Below, piece after piece: positions 13,771 to 22,834 of a DNA stretch of 29,106 nt. A program made the translations under genes and the position numbers. This DNA is from a bacterium (GTDB lineage: Bacteria; Patescibacteriota; Saccharimonadia; Saccharimonadales; UBA4665). Numbering within the stretch: the stretch's first letter is position 1; each line of letters starts with the position of its first letter. The stretch covers positions 1 to 29,106 of the forward strand of contig JAJZWH010000003.1 of NCBI GenBank assembly GCA_021846765.1, written 5' to 3'. A model generated the notes under the pieces. The model worked only from the letters and a program-made list of their open reading frames with translations, was not told where the DNA came from and ran no database searches.

Positions 13771-16158
13771 ATGGGTGATAATTTCAATGCTCCAGGCTAT
13801 CCAGGAATAACCCCAAAATGGTCTCCTGGGCCTAAGACAGCTGTAGGTACGGCGTTATCTGAAAAAAGTAATGTGTGGTTTAGTGTTGGGCATGGAATTT
13901 TAAATGAAGTTTTTTATCCTAGAGTAGATAAACCAGCAATTAGGGATATGGGTTTTTTAATTAGCGATGGCCAGAATTACTTTTCCGAAGAAAGAACAGA
14001 TACCAGATCAGAAGTTACATGGCTAGCTCAAGGAGTTCCGGCTTTTAAGATAGTCAATACAGCAAAAGATGGCAAATATAGAATTAGTAAGTTAGTTATT
14101 ACTGATTCTAATAGAGACTGTTTGTTACAACATACTAGTTTTGAGATTTTAGATGGCAGCAATATAGATGATTATCATTTATATGTTTTGCTTGCTCCAC
14201 ATTTAGCTAATTGTGGTGGAGAAAATACTGCCTGGGTAGATAAAACAAATAAAAGGACTATATTGCTAGCCGAAAGGGTCGATTGCGCTTTAGCCCTTTG
14301 CTGCTCTAGCCAGTTTATTACAAGTTCGGCAGGTTATGTTGGGTATTCCGATGCTTGGCAGGATGTGTCAATTAATAAAATAATGACTCAGGAGTATTTG
14401 CGAGCAGAAAATGGTAATGTGGCCCTGGGTGCTGAAATTGACTTAAAAGCAAAGCAAGATTTTGTACTATCTTTAGGTTTTGGTGCTGATGCAGATCAAG
14501 CTAAGACTAATGCTCTAGCAAGTTTAAATGAACCATTTGAACAAATCCAGCAAGACTATATATCGGCTTGGCTGGTTTGGCATAAAAAAAGAAAATCTGA
14601 CATTGAGCTGGATGATTTGGCTTTCAAAAGTTTAGCTGTTTTACAAACACATCAATCAAAGAACCCTTCTGGTGGGATTATAGCTGGGCTTAGTAGTCCG
14701 TGGGGTTATGCTCGCAGCGATGATAACCCGATTGGTTATCATATTGTTTGGACCAGGGATATGGTTGAGTCTGCAGGAGGATTATTAGCTGCAGGTCAGT
14801 TTGAAGATATTCGTAATATTATTGGATACTTGCAATATACTCAACGAGATGATGGTCATTGGCCACAAAATATGTGGGTAGATGGTAGTCCTTATTGGAA
14901 TGGTATTCAAATGGACGAAACTGCTCTGCCTATTTTACTAGTAAATATGGCTCGTAGGGAGGATGCTATTGACGATAAAGATGTCTTAGATTTCTGGCAA
15001 ATGATTAAAAAGGCTGCTGGTTATATAGTTAGAAACGGTCCAGTAACTCAACAAGATCGTTGGGAAGAAGATCCCGGCTATACTCCATTCACCGTATCAG
15101 CGGAGATTGCTGCTTTATTAGCTGCAGCAGATTTTGCTGATTTGAACAAAGAACCAGGTATAGCTAAATATTTAAGAGATACGGCCGATAATTGGTATGA
15201 AGCACTAGATAGGTGGATGTATTCAAGAGACAGTGAATGGGCTAGGAAATATAATATTGATGGTTATTATGAAAGAATTGCCACGATTGATAGTAATTCA
15301 GTATCTAGATTTCAAAATACAGTACAAATTAAAAATGTTCCCAGTGATTTAGCGACCTTAAAAGCTACTCACTTAATTAGTCCTGATGCATTGGCTCTAG
15401 TTAGGTTTGGTTTACGTGCGGCTAATGATTTGAGAATTACTAATACTGTTCAGATGATTGATGATATTTTAAAAATAGAAACACCTTTTGGGTTAACCTG
15501 GCATAGATATAATAATGATGGATATGGCGAACATCAAGATGGGAGCGCTTTTGATGGTACTGGCATTGGTCGCGGTTGGCCACTGCTAAGCGGCGAAAGA
15601 GCTCATTATGAGTTAGCTCTGGGGAATTTTGGACAAGCAGATAAATTGCGTCAAGATATGGCTAATTTTGCTTGTCAGAGTGGCTTAATACCTGAACAGG
15701 TTTGGGATAATCAGCCAATAGTTGAATATGAACTTGAATTAGGTAGACCAACTGGCTCAGCAATGCCTCTAGCTTGGGCTCATGCTGAATATATTAAGTT
15801 AGTTCGGTCATTAAAAGATGGCAGGATTTTTGATCAACCTCATCAAACAGTTAAAAGATATTTAGTAGATAAAACTATTGCAAACTATAGATCGTGGCGT
15901 TTTAATCATAAGATTAGGACTATTTCGACTGGTAAAATTTTACGTGTCGAAGTTCTTACTCCAGCTAAGGTTCGTTGGACTGTAAATGATTGGCGAACAA
16001 GCAATAATGATGCGACTCAAGATAGCGGATTAGGAGTGTATTTTTGTGATCTTGATACTAGTCAGTTGCCTGCAGGTACTAACATTCTTTTTACTTTTTA
16101 TTGGTTATATGCAAACCGTTGGGAAGGGGTAGATTTTAAGGTTTACATAGAAAGCTAA
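13771..16158 (+). CDS. Glucoamylase/glucodextranase, GH15
   Basis: A 795-residue exo-acting glycosidase that releases beta-glucose from the non-reducing ends of alpha-1,4 (or alpha-1,6) glucans. The N-terminal beta-sandwich of prokaryotic GH15 (residues ~1-270) includes NVWFSVGHGILNEVFYP. The (alpha/alpha)6 barrel follows: IVWTRDMVESAGG near residue 325, DRWEEDPGYTP near 430 (region of the general acid), and GRGWPLLSGERAHYEL with the presumed catalytic base Glu609. There is no signal peptide, so it acts on cytoplasmic glycogen or maltodextrins, unlike secreted fungal enzymes. AAGGA precedes the ATG. With the enzyme at 17591 it suggests alpha-glucan use feeding the oxidative pentose phosphate genes. 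Confidence 0.94.
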   Translation: MGDNFNAPGYPGITPKWSPGPKTAVGTALSEKSNVWFSVGHGILNEVFYPRVDKPAIRDMGFLISDGQNYFSEERTDTRSEVTWLAQGVPAFKIVNTAKDGKYRISKLVITDSNRDCLLQHTSFEILDGSNIDDYHLYVLLAPHLANCGGENTAWVDKTNKRTILLAERVDCALALCCSSQFITSSAGYVGYSDAWQDVSINKIMTQEYLRAENGNVALGAEIDLKAKQDFVLSLGFGADADQAKTNALASLNEPFEQIQQDYISAWLVWHKKRKSDIELDDLAFKSLAVLQTHQSKNPSGGIIAGLSSPWGYARSDDNPIGYHIVWTRDMVESAGGLLAAGQFEDIRNIIGYLQYTQRDDGHWPQNMWVDGSPYWNGIQMDETALPILLVNMARREDAIDDKDVLDFWQMIKKAAGYIVRNGPVTQQDRWEEDPGYTPFTVSAEIAALLAAADFADLNKEPGIAKYLRDTADNWYEALDRWMYSRDSEWARKYNIDGYYERIATIDSNSVSRFQNTVQIKNVPSDLATLKATHLISPDALALVRFGLRAANDLRITNTVQMIDDILKIETPFGLTWHRYNNDGYGEHQDGSAFDGTGIGRGWPLLSGERAHYELALGNFGQADKLRQDMANFACQSGLIPEQVWDNQPIVEYELELGRPTGSAMPLAWAHAEYIKLVRSLKDGRIFDQPHQTVKRYLVDKTIANYRSWRFNHKIRTISTGKILRVEVLTPAKVRWTVNDWRTSNNDATQDSGLGVYFCDLDTSQLPAGTNILFTFYWLYANRWEGVDFKVYIES

Positions 16159-16225
16159 TTGTTAGCAATTGTTAAATAACGATTTATCTAAATAACAATA
16201 TTGCATACATCTAATATGCTAATGG

Positions 16226-16231
16226 TATGAT
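16226..16231 (+). promoter_or_regulatory. Extended -10 box of the Nramp-related gene
   Basis: TGG followed by TATGAT forms an extended -10 ending 15 bases before the ATG at 16247. A TTGCAT lies 19 bases upstream. No Shine-Dalgarno precedes the start. Confidence 0.5.
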
Positions 16232-16246
16232 AGCTAATACAAAGAT

Positions 16247-17587
16247 ATGAATTTAATAAAAATTATCTTGAAGTACGTGCCTGATGTTCTGCAGCCCAAG
16301 AGAAAAGTTGTTAAAAAACTGAAATTTTACCGAGCTGTTAGAATATTGGGTCCAGGATTAGTAACAGGTGCCGCCGATGATGACCCTTCAGGTATTGCTA
16401 CTTATTCTCAAACAGGTGCTCAATTTGGCTTTGGTCAATTATGGACTGCTTTGTACCAAATACCGCTTTTGATTGGCATTCAAGAAGCATGTGCTCGTAT
16501 TGGTGCTGTTGCTGGAAAAGGTTTAGCTGGGGTAGTTAAAGATAATTATTCCCGTAAAGTTCTCTATGGTGTTGTTGTGTTAGTAGCCCTAGCTAATATT
16601 ATTAATGTAGGAGCAGATATTGGAGCCGTGTCTGCATCTGTAAAATTAGTAGTTAATATTCCCTTCGCCCTAATTGCTATCCTAACCGCTATTATTATTG
16701 CTTTATTGGAAATATTTATTAGTTATAAAGTTTATGCCAAAATATTAAAATGGTTAGCACTAGCTTTGCTGTCCTATCCAATTACTGCTTTGATAGTTCA
16801 TGAAAATTGGGGAAAAATATTATACGCTACGGTAGTCCCGCATATTAGTTTAACGTTTAGTTTTTTATTTATTATTACTGGAGTTTTTGGTACTACTATT
16901 TCCCCGTATATGTTTTTCTGGCAAAGTTCAGGAGAGGTTGAAGAAGAAATTTCGCACCATATGGTCGCTCAACGAGGAGGCATTCCTCGGCTAACTAAAA
17001 AGTTTTTAAAGGATTTAAAAATAGACAATACTGCTGGAATGTTGGCTGCGGAATTAGCTCAATGGTTTATTATTATTACTACAGCGACGGTTTTATTTAA
17101 TCACGGTATTCATAACATTAATACTGCAGCTCAAGCAGCTCGTGCTCTACAACCACTAGTTCGTACTTTTCCTGATTCGGGTCAGTTAGCTAAAGATATT
17201 TTTGCTGTTGGAGTTATTGGATTAGGATTTTTGGCTATTCCGATTCTTGCTGGTTCAGCTGCCTATGCACTGTCTGAAGCTTTCGGCTGGAAAGAAGGTT
17301 TATATCGTAAATTCAGTAAAGCACGCGGATTTTATGGGGTAATTATTATTGCTACTTTAATAGGATTAGGGATTAATTTCTTAGGTATTAATCCTTTAAA
17401 AGCTTTAGTGTTTACGGCTGTCTTTAATGGAGTTGCGGCAGTACCGCTAGTTTTCTTAATCGCACGAATTAATAGTAATAAAAAGATTTTAGGGGAATAT
17501 GTTGGCGGCAAATTATCCCGGATGATCGTGTGGTTAACGTTTATTGTTATGGCGACAGCTTCTATTGCCTTGTTTTATACTTTATAA
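16247..17587 (+). CDS. Nramp-family divalent metal transporter (NRMT-like)
   Basis: A 446-residue integral membrane protein with about 11 helices. The first unwound helix reads GAADDDPSGIATYSQTGAQF, the position of the DPGN metal-binding motif in canonical Nramp/MntH. In helix 6 the canonical MPH region is replaced by TTISPYMFFWQSSGE, so the metal-selecting methionine is absent. Departures at both places are those of the Nramp-related magnesium transporter branch, so magnesium or a less selective substrate is plausible; this is inference. A long cytoplasmic insert follows helix 6 (EVEEEISHHMVAQRGG). It has its own promoter and converges with the gene at 17591 with three bases between stops. 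Confidence 0.88.
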   Translation: MNLIKIILKYVPDVLQPKRKVVKKLKFYRAVRILGPGLVTGAADDDPSGIATYSQTGAQFGFGQLWTALYQIPLLIGIQEACARIGAVAGKGLAGVVKDNYSRKVLYGVVVLVALANIINVGADIGAVSASVKLVVNIPFALIAILTAIIIALLEIFISYKVYAKILKWLALALLSYPITALIVHENWGKILYATVVPHISLTFSFLFIITGVFGTTISPYMFFWQSSGEVEEEISHHMVAQRGGIPRLTKKFLKDLKIDNTAGMLAAELAQWFIIITTATVLFNHGIHNINTAAQAARALQPLVRTFPDSGQLAKDIFAVGVIGLGFLAIPILAGSAAYALSEAFGWKEGLYRKFSKARGFYGVIIIATLIGLGINFLGINPLKALVFTAVFNGVAAVPLVFLIARINSNKKILGEYVGGKLSRMIVWLTFIVMATASIALFYTL

Positions 17588-17590
17588 GTC

Positions 17591-18751
17591 CTAAAGCCAA
17601 TTATCGGCTAAAAGTTTATTTTGACCTGCGAAGTATTCTCTTGCAGCTATAGACCAGAGTTGACGATTATTACCTGATGGAATCGGGGTTATTTCCCCAG
17701 CGTTATTATATCCAACAGTTAATAGTTCTTGACCTTCCTGAATATGGTTAGCAACTAAAGAGGCGATTTCTTTTTCTTTGACTAAACTAAATTTATTAGC
17801 TCCATAATGGATCATAGCTTGTTCAAATATCCAAACACTTTTACCATGATAATTATCTGACAATTTGTTAGAAATATCCAACGGAGTACACATATATCCA
17901 AAAGGAGTAGATAGTTGCTCTGCCCTAGCACTTATAGCTTGAAGGGGTAAAAATTCTTTATATTGTTGAGGTATATAGGCTAGTGAATGCAGTTCATCGG
18001 AAGATGTTTGGATCAATGCTTTATGTTTATCTTGGTATGCAACATATCCATTTTCTCGAATGAATTTCTTAATACCCATTATAAACATTGTCTTGGCTAT
18101 ATTGGCTAAACTATTATCGTTGAGTAAGATGCTGGCACTTAATAAGCCTCTAGCAGCTATAAATTGGACTTGAGGATAAATAACTGGGTATATGGGCTCA
18201 GTTTTACCGTTAGCTTCAGGCAGGATTGAATCTTTCCAGTAAGTGACTTTGAGTGCATATTGATTACTGTTCTTTGGGGGAATTGTCAATAATAAAAAAT
18301 TATTATCTATCGAGCTGGTAATGTAATCAGCAGCTTTTTGTAAATTATTTTTTCTGTTAGCTATAAACTGAGCATATCTATGTTGGTCTAAGTTTTTTAA
18401 TATTTCTGCGGCAATTAGAAATAGTCCAGTAGTATCACTGGCATTGTAGGTACTGATTAGTTCTCTATTGTTGACCTTAACTCCCGGATATTCATGATGA
18501 ATTTTACCCGGTTTTTCGCCGGTTTTAGAATCTTCTTTTTGCCCTTGATATTGAGCACTGATCTCTAATTGAGTAGATAAAAGATCGACATTACAAGAAA
18601 TCAATCCGGCGATTATGGTGTCTCGGCTAAAATTTCTAGGATAATTAGGTAGACCTGCAGAGTAACTGATTTCACCTCGCTCATCATACTGTTGGAAAAT
18701 TTCAAAAGGTCTATGATCGATTATTTTATTGGTTTTACTGAGTGTTTTCAT
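17591..18751 (-). CDS. (alpha/alpha)6-barrel glycosidase, glycogen-debranching-like
   Basis: A 386-residue cytoplasmic protein with the look of the C-terminal amylo-alpha-1,6-glucosidase domain of debranching enzymes. Supporting segments are NYPRNFSRDTIIAGLIS near residue 36 (the RD loop of six-hairpin glycosidases), IHHEYPG near 85, TYNASDTTGLFLIAAE near 100, SVWIFEQAMIHYG near 315, and RQLWSIAAREYF at the end. The N-terminal sandwich of full-length enzymes is missing, so this is a stand-alone barrel. It follows the hypothetical gene at 18767 after 15 bases, so the two probably form an operon. The substrate could be alpha-glucan branches or another oligosaccharide. Confidence 0.75.
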   Translation of the reverse strand: MKTLSKTNKIIDHRPFEIFQQYDERGEISYSAGLPNYPRNFSRDTIIAGLISCNVDLLSTQLEISAQYQGQKEDSKTGEKPGKIHHEYPGVKVNNRELISTYNASDTTGLFLIAAEILKNLDQHRYAQFIANRKNNLQKAADYITSSIDNNFLLLTIPPKNSNQYALKVTYWKDSILPEANGKTEPIYPVIYPQVQFIAARGLLSASILLNDNSLANIAKTMFIMGIKKFIRENGYVAYQDKHKALIQTSSDELHSLAYIPQQYKEFLPLQAISARAEQLSTPFGYMCTPLDISNKLSDNYHGKSVWIFEQAMIHYGANKFSLVKEKEIASLVANHIQEGQELLTVGYNNAGEITPIPSGNNRQLWSIAAREYFAGQNKLLADNWL

Positions 18752-18766
18752 AACTAGTGTTATTAT

Positions 18767-19723
18767 TTATTGTTCAACAATTTTGGCGAATTCGAGATCT
18801 TGATTGATAGGTAAATATAATATTTTTTTTGTCTTGATATGTAACGTATCTTTAGTTTCTTGGTCAGGGTCAATCATTAGGCATATTCCGCTGGATTCAT
18901 CTATTAGGTCTGAATTCCTGCGGATCGCTTGATTACGTAATTTTAAACTATGAATAGATTCAATCCCTAAACACATACCACCAATCTTTTTGCCGACAAT
19001 ATCAATTGGTAAAAGATTGATCTTTTTAGTAAAGATATTTATGTACGCATATTGTCCTTCTATAAACATTTTTGAGCCGCGGATTTTGCTTTGGTTTTCT
19101 GCTATGTTAATCAAATTATCAATTTCTTGCTGTTGTTTTTGTCTAGTTTGTCGTCGAAATTTTGTTGATCTAATTAAAGAATTTAAAGCTATTGAAGACT
19201 GAATTAAGGTTTCTAGTTGACGATCAAAGTCTATTGAACCGTCGTCTTTATAAAATATTTCATCTAATTGATTAAGCAATATAATATTACTATCTAGATC
19301 GAAGAATGCAACAAGTGTTAGATCTTGATAAAGTGTTTGGGCTATATTGTTGCTCTTTGAACCAAGCATTATTTGTTGCATGATTTTATATTTTTTAGTG
19401 TCGTATTGTTGGTAATAAACAGTCATGAAACCATTATGAATACCTTCAAGCCCATCGCTATAACCCCATGACTCACCTAAAAATATTCCGTTTTCCTGAT
19501 CTATTTCTGGATGTAAACCATTGCCGCTAATAAAGACTGCTTGACCGATATATGGAAAAGATTTATCTAATTCTCTAATAGCTCGATTAGCAACAAAATC
19601 TATTTGTTCTGGTTTAGTGGTGTCGTTTAGTATTGCCTGCCAACTGTTGGCTCTAGCATAAGTAATGTCCGCCATATCTTGCTCTGGGGTTGATTCGAAC
19701 CCGAACTCTGTTCTGCGATTCAT
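18767..19723 (-). CDS. Hypothetical 318-aa protein in operon with the glycosidase
   Basis: I do not recognise this family. The protein is soluble, without signal peptide or membrane helix. Visible parts are an N-terminal EQDMADITYARANSWQAIL segment, an internal charged helix (RRQTRQKQQQEIDNLINIAE, about residues 194-213), and a C-terminal beta-rich half (YAYINIFTKKINLLPIDIVG, then GICLMIDPDQETKD). An AAAGGATAT precedes the ATG. It ends 15 bases before the debranching-like enzyme, so a role with that enzyme is possible but not shown. Confidence 0.6.
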   Translation of the reverse strand: MNRRTEFGFESTPEQDMADITYARANSWQAILNDTTKPEQIDFVANRAIRELDKSFPYIGQAVFISGNGLHPEIDQENGIFLGESWGYSDGLEGIHNGFMTVYYQQYDTKKYKIMQQIMLGSKSNNIAQTLYQDLTLVAFFDLDSNIILLNQLDEIFYKDDGSIDFDRQLETLIQSSIALNSLIRSTKFRRQTRQKQQQEIDNLINIAENQSKIRGSKMFIEGQYAYINIFTKKINLLPIDIVGKKIGGMCLGIESIHSLKLRNQAIRRNSDLIDESSGICLMIDPDQETKDTLHIKTKKILYLPINQDLEFAKIVEQ

Positions 19724-19865
19724 GTCTATTTATATCCTTTAAGTAAATAATAAACTGCTTAGGTAAAAAATCCAATACAACTGTTTATAACAATTACATT
19801 TTATTGGTAAAAATTATTAGTATTCTTGAACAGTTTAAATCGATTATAATATTAAATCAATTTTG

Positions 19866-20564
19866 TCATTTAGTTGTTTCGTAGTTTAATACGCCAGCAG
19901 TGGCCTGGTATATAGATTGAGCGGTAATTCGAATAAGCGATATGTTAGCATCATTTAAGGACTCACTAGAATCTATAAAACCGAGTATTCGTTCTGCTGT
20001 TTGCAGCTCACTACGCAAAGACAAGATTAATTCTCGCAAATTATGGCTTAGTGCATATTCATATAATATGATAGTTTGTTCTAGTTCTATTTGTGATGAT
20101 TGTAGTCTTTCGAGGTATTTTTCAAAGGCTGCAATATTAATATTGGTTTTGTCGTCTAAGAAATTTTGCTCAACAAGATAAGCATCAATTTGTTTAGTTA
20201 AGGTGTCCAGATATTTTGTCGCTTCTAGTTTGCTACTTATATTATCTCGCTTTGTATTATTTTGTTCTAATCCAAATAAACGTGCTAAACGCCAATTAAT
20301 TCTATAACATATAGCTTTTATTTCTACTTCTGCAAGATTAGCTACGTTTTGATTTTTATCACTTTTCTCTTTTAAGTTTAAATAATCAATAATAAGTGCG
20401 GTAAAAATTATAGTTAAAGAAGATGCCGCTAAATCAATAAACAGTTCTCCCCATAGCGAAGCGAAACCGATGAAATTTGAGATTAATAAACTTAAGATAA
20501 AAATTAAACTACCAACTGCAAATATTGCAGATCTTTGTTTGGTGATGAAATCTTTGAAATGCAC
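19866..20564 (-). CDS. Two-helix membrane protein with long cytoplasmic helical domain
   Basis: A 232-residue protein of no recognised family. Two adjacent membrane helices lie at about residues 13-33 and 38-60, followed by roughly 170 residues of predicted helix, including an EKYLERLQSSQIELEQTIIL coiled-coil-like stretch. The start is GTG 20564; TATAGT ends six bases upstream and no Shine-Dalgarno exists, so the mRNA should be leaderless. The 142-base stretch between this gene and 19723 holds nothing recognisable. Confidence 0.6.
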   Translation of the reverse strand: MHFKDFITKQRSAIFAVGSLIFILSLLISNFIGFASLWGELFIDLAASSLTIIFTALIIDYLNLKEKSDKNQNVANLAEVEIKAICYRINWRLARLFGLEQNNTKRDNISSKLEATKYLDTLTKQIDAYLVEQNFLDDKTNINIAAFEKYLERLQSSQIELEQTIILYEYALSHNLRELILSLRSELQTAERILGFIDSSESLNDANISLIRITAQSIYQATAGVLNYETTK

Positions 20565-20570
20565 TGACTA

Positions 20571-20576
20571 ACTATA
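20571..20576 (-). promoter_or_regulatory. -10 box giving leaderless mRNA (GTG at +1)
   Basis: TATAGT on the minus strand ends six bases before GTG 20564. No strong -35 is seen at 16-18 bases, which lowers confidence. Confidence 0.4.
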
Positions 20577-20685
20577 ACAACTTTTTATCTAATTATAGAA
20601 TAACTAAGTGTATTGTTTTTTGAATTAGACTGAATCATGGAATTTATTATAAGATGAATATTCAATGGATTATTTAGTTGTTTGT

Positions 20686-21402
20686 CTAGGGCTTACTAGA
20701 CAATGAATCAATAGCTTTTTTTTGTTTAGTTAAATCCGGTAAGCGATGAGCTAATGTTTTAACGCTTGGCCCAAGATTCATAGAATCAAACAAAGCTGTC
20801 CAGCTTACGCTAATGGCTGCGCGCCCTAACCACTTGAATGCTTGAAGATGATGCTTATTTATACGTTCTTGCCTAGCTGCAGTTAATGTATTGCTAGTTC
20901 TGTAATAACCATTGTTACCTTTCTTAAGAAAGTGATGAGCTGTTGTGTAGATTGTTTCTGGTCGATTGAATTTGTCTGACTGTTTAAAGATAACTGTTTC
21001 TAGTGTGGCAGTTCTGGCCAATAGATTTATGGTTGCCCCGTGTTCAGCGAGTAGTTCGCGTTGTTGATAGGTATTTAGTCTAGGGCTGTCTATTTTAAAT
21101 ATATGAATAAAAGTTTTAGCGCCCGATTCTTCTATATTTTTTTTACCTTTATTTAGTTCTGATAAATCTAAATCGGCTATACTGTGGCGAACAAGATTAA
21201 ATCCTAGATCTCTATAAATTTTGGCTAATTGTAATTGGTTATCTATGGTTGATGCTGAAGGTTCAAGTAGGTCAATAGCTTGATTGAATAATGAATCTGC
21301 TTGATCATAATCTCCGACTATTTCTGATTTGAGAGCTTGTTCATGCAGTGATTGAGCTTGTTGATTTTGGCTAAAAGCTGATGTTGTTAATCGTTCCGTC
21401 AT
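20686..21402 (-). CDS. TPR-like hypothetical protein
   Basis: A 238-residue soluble helical protein. The N-terminal part (QAQSLHEQALKSEIVGDYDQ, then ADSLFNQAIDLLEP) reads as one tetratricopeptide-like unit and KIYRDLGFNLVRHS as a second, suggesting a protein-binding scaffold. The C-terminal half (HHLQAFKWLGRAAISVSWTA) is unlike any family I know. It starts seven bases after the GNAT gene's stop on the same strand and is probably co-translated with it. Confidence 0.55.
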   Translation of the reverse strand: MTERLTTSAFSQNQQAQSLHEQALKSEIVGDYDQADSLFNQAIDLLEPSASTIDNQLQLAKIYRDLGFNLVRHSIADLDLSELNKGKKNIEESGAKTFIHIFKIDSPRLNTYQQRELLAEHGATINLLARTATLETVIFKQSDKFNRPETIYTTAHHFLKKGNNGYYRTSNTLTAARQERINKHHLQAFKWLGRAAISVSWTALFDSMNLGPSVKTLAHRLPDLTKQKKAIDSLSSKP

Positions 21403-21409
21403 ATTTTTA

Positions 21410-22102
21410 TTAAGCCAATTTATTTAAGACTGCACAAATCGAAGGAGCCTGCATGCGCATTTGTTGAGTTGCCGGTTTATCTTCACCAAATAATTTAACA
21501 TTTTTTATATTTTTTAGATCGGTGTATTTAAAACCAAGTCTCATAAGCACTTCTGGTAAAAAGTATATTTCGTCAGGCCAAACATATGCCGTAACTGGCT
21601 GGTTGGGCAAGGCTTGTTTAAGTAGTATTCTGCCAAGTTGTTTAGCGACTCCTTGATCTTGAAAATTGGGTTTAACGGCAAATTCTCTTAACCATAGATA
21701 TCTTCTATCCTCGCTTGCATATTTGTATGCTTCTTCTTTTCTATCGATAAATTTTAGATCTACACCTAACAAGTTTTCTGGTAAATGGAACTTTTTTCTA
21801 ATACGCCATGAAACATTATCAGCTGAGTAAGCCCAGCCTATAAGTTCGTTTGATTGAGTAGCAATAGCTACTCTTGGATTTGAGTATGATTGGTCTGGTC
21901 TATATTGTTTTCCGACTTCTTGGTTGGGGTCAATATGAGATTCATAAAAAGCATTAAAATCATTCCATTTAACTAAGTAATCTATGTCTTCAGGAGGTCT
22001 ATCGATTACGTTCTTGCTAGCTTGGCGTTGGAGATTTTGTAAATCGCGCCACTGCTCGGAATCTATTTCTAAGGGATGGTACGTTTTAACTTCTAGACTC
22101 AT
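21410..22102 (-). CDS. GNAT-family N-acetyltransferase
   Basis: A 230-residue protein with a GCN5-related acetyltransferase core in its C-terminal half. Motif A, the acetyl-CoA binding strand-loop-helix, is LREFAVKPNFQDQGVAKQLG near residue 137, with the QGVAKQLG loop in place of Q/R-x-x-G-x-G/A. The N-terminal 80 residues are an extension not typical of minimal GNATs. The acceptor substrate is unknown. It leads a two-gene unit with the TPR-like protein (7-base gap). The start ATG lacks a Shine-Dalgarno. Confidence 0.72.
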   Translation of the reverse strand: MSLEVKTYHPLEIDSEQWRDLQNLQRQASKNVIDRPPEDIDYLVKWNDFNAFYESHIDPNQEVGKQYRPDQSYSNPRVAIATQSNELIGWAYSADNVSWRIRKKFHLPENLLGVDLKFIDRKEEAYKYASEDRRYLWLREFAVKPNFQDQGVAKQLGRILLKQALPNQPVTAYVWPDEIYFLPEVLMRLGFKYTDLKNIKNVKLFGEDKPATQQMRMQAPSICAVLNKLA

Positions 22103-22244
22103 ATCAATTAATAACTTTCTTTACTTTAATAAGTAGCTGTATTTGCACTTAGTATAGTATCAATAATAATATTTAGCAATAAGTATCACCTTAAAATATT
22201 TTTATTTTAAATTATTATTTTATAGTTAGTTTTATAATATATGC

Positions 22245-22682
22245 TTATAAATTGGTTTGATGGCAGTATTTTTTGAATTGATTATACTCATCTTGCGATA
22301 TAAATTTTTGTGGATATTTTAGTATTGATTTAGGGTCAATCCACTGGCTTTTTACGTGTTCATCAGAAAGTAGTATATTGCCTGCAAGATAATTTACTTC
22401 AAAAAATAAAGCTAAGACGTGGTGGTCTAAATTATTTTTGTCATAATGTCTTTTAGCAGCAAACACTATATCGTTTATTTTAAACTTCAGATTTTTTCCT
22501 AATTCTTCTTGTAGTTCTCTAATTAATATTTTTTCTAGATCGAAATCTATTTCTGATTTATCCATTCTTCCTCCAGGAAAATCATAATATCCGTCATTGG
22601 TTATTAATAACAGAATTTCTTTATCTCTTTTTAAGAGAGCTTTAGTAGAAATTTGAAAATAGGCAAAGTCATTCAGGCTCAT
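22245..22682 (-). CDS. NUDIX hydrolase
   Basis: A 145-residue hydrolase of nucleoside diphosphates linked to another moiety. The Nudix box begins FPGGRMDKSE (about residues 35-44) and ends RELQEELG. Canonical spacing is G-x5-E-x7-REUxEExGU; here ten residues separate the first Glu from REL, a three-residue insertion in the box loop. The catalytic Glu pair is intact, so activity is likely. Its substrate is unknown. The ATG is preceded by an extended -10 (TGC TATAAT) ending seven bases upstream, with no Shine-Dalgarno. Confidence 0.85.
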   Translation of the reverse strand: MSLNDFAYFQISTKALLKRDKEILLLITNDGYYDFPGGRMDKSEIDFDLEKILIRELQEELGKNLKFKINDIVFAAKRHYDKNNLDHHVLALFFEVNYLAGNILLSDEHVKSQWIDPKSILKYPQKFISQDEYNQFKKYCHQTNL

Positions 22683-22689
22683 AGAGATT

Positions 22690-22695
22690 ATTATA
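22690..22695 (-). promoter_or_regulatory. Extended -10 box of the NUDIX gene, leaderless
   Basis: TGC followed by a perfect TATAAT ends seven bases before ATG 22682, predicting an mRNA that begins at or next to the start codon. Confidence 0.6.
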
Positions 22696-22816
22696 GCAAT
22701 CTAATCATCAAAAAATTATTACTACGTTATGATTTTAAATTTGCTTGCTAGGATGGTTATTCATGGATAGGTCAAAAGATAATTATGATATCAAAAGTTA
22801 GTAAATATTTGCAGAA

Positions 22817-22831
22817 TATGTTATTAACATA
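22817..22831. promoter_or_regulatory. Perfect 7-base inverted repeat abutting a start codon
   Basis: TATGTTA (22817-22823) and TAACATA (22825-22831) are perfect inverted repeats around one base, ending three bases before ATG 22835. There is no Shine-Dalgarno. It could be an operator overlapping the promoter or initiation region of the repeat-protein gene. Confidence 0.4.
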
Positions 22832-22834
22832 ATT

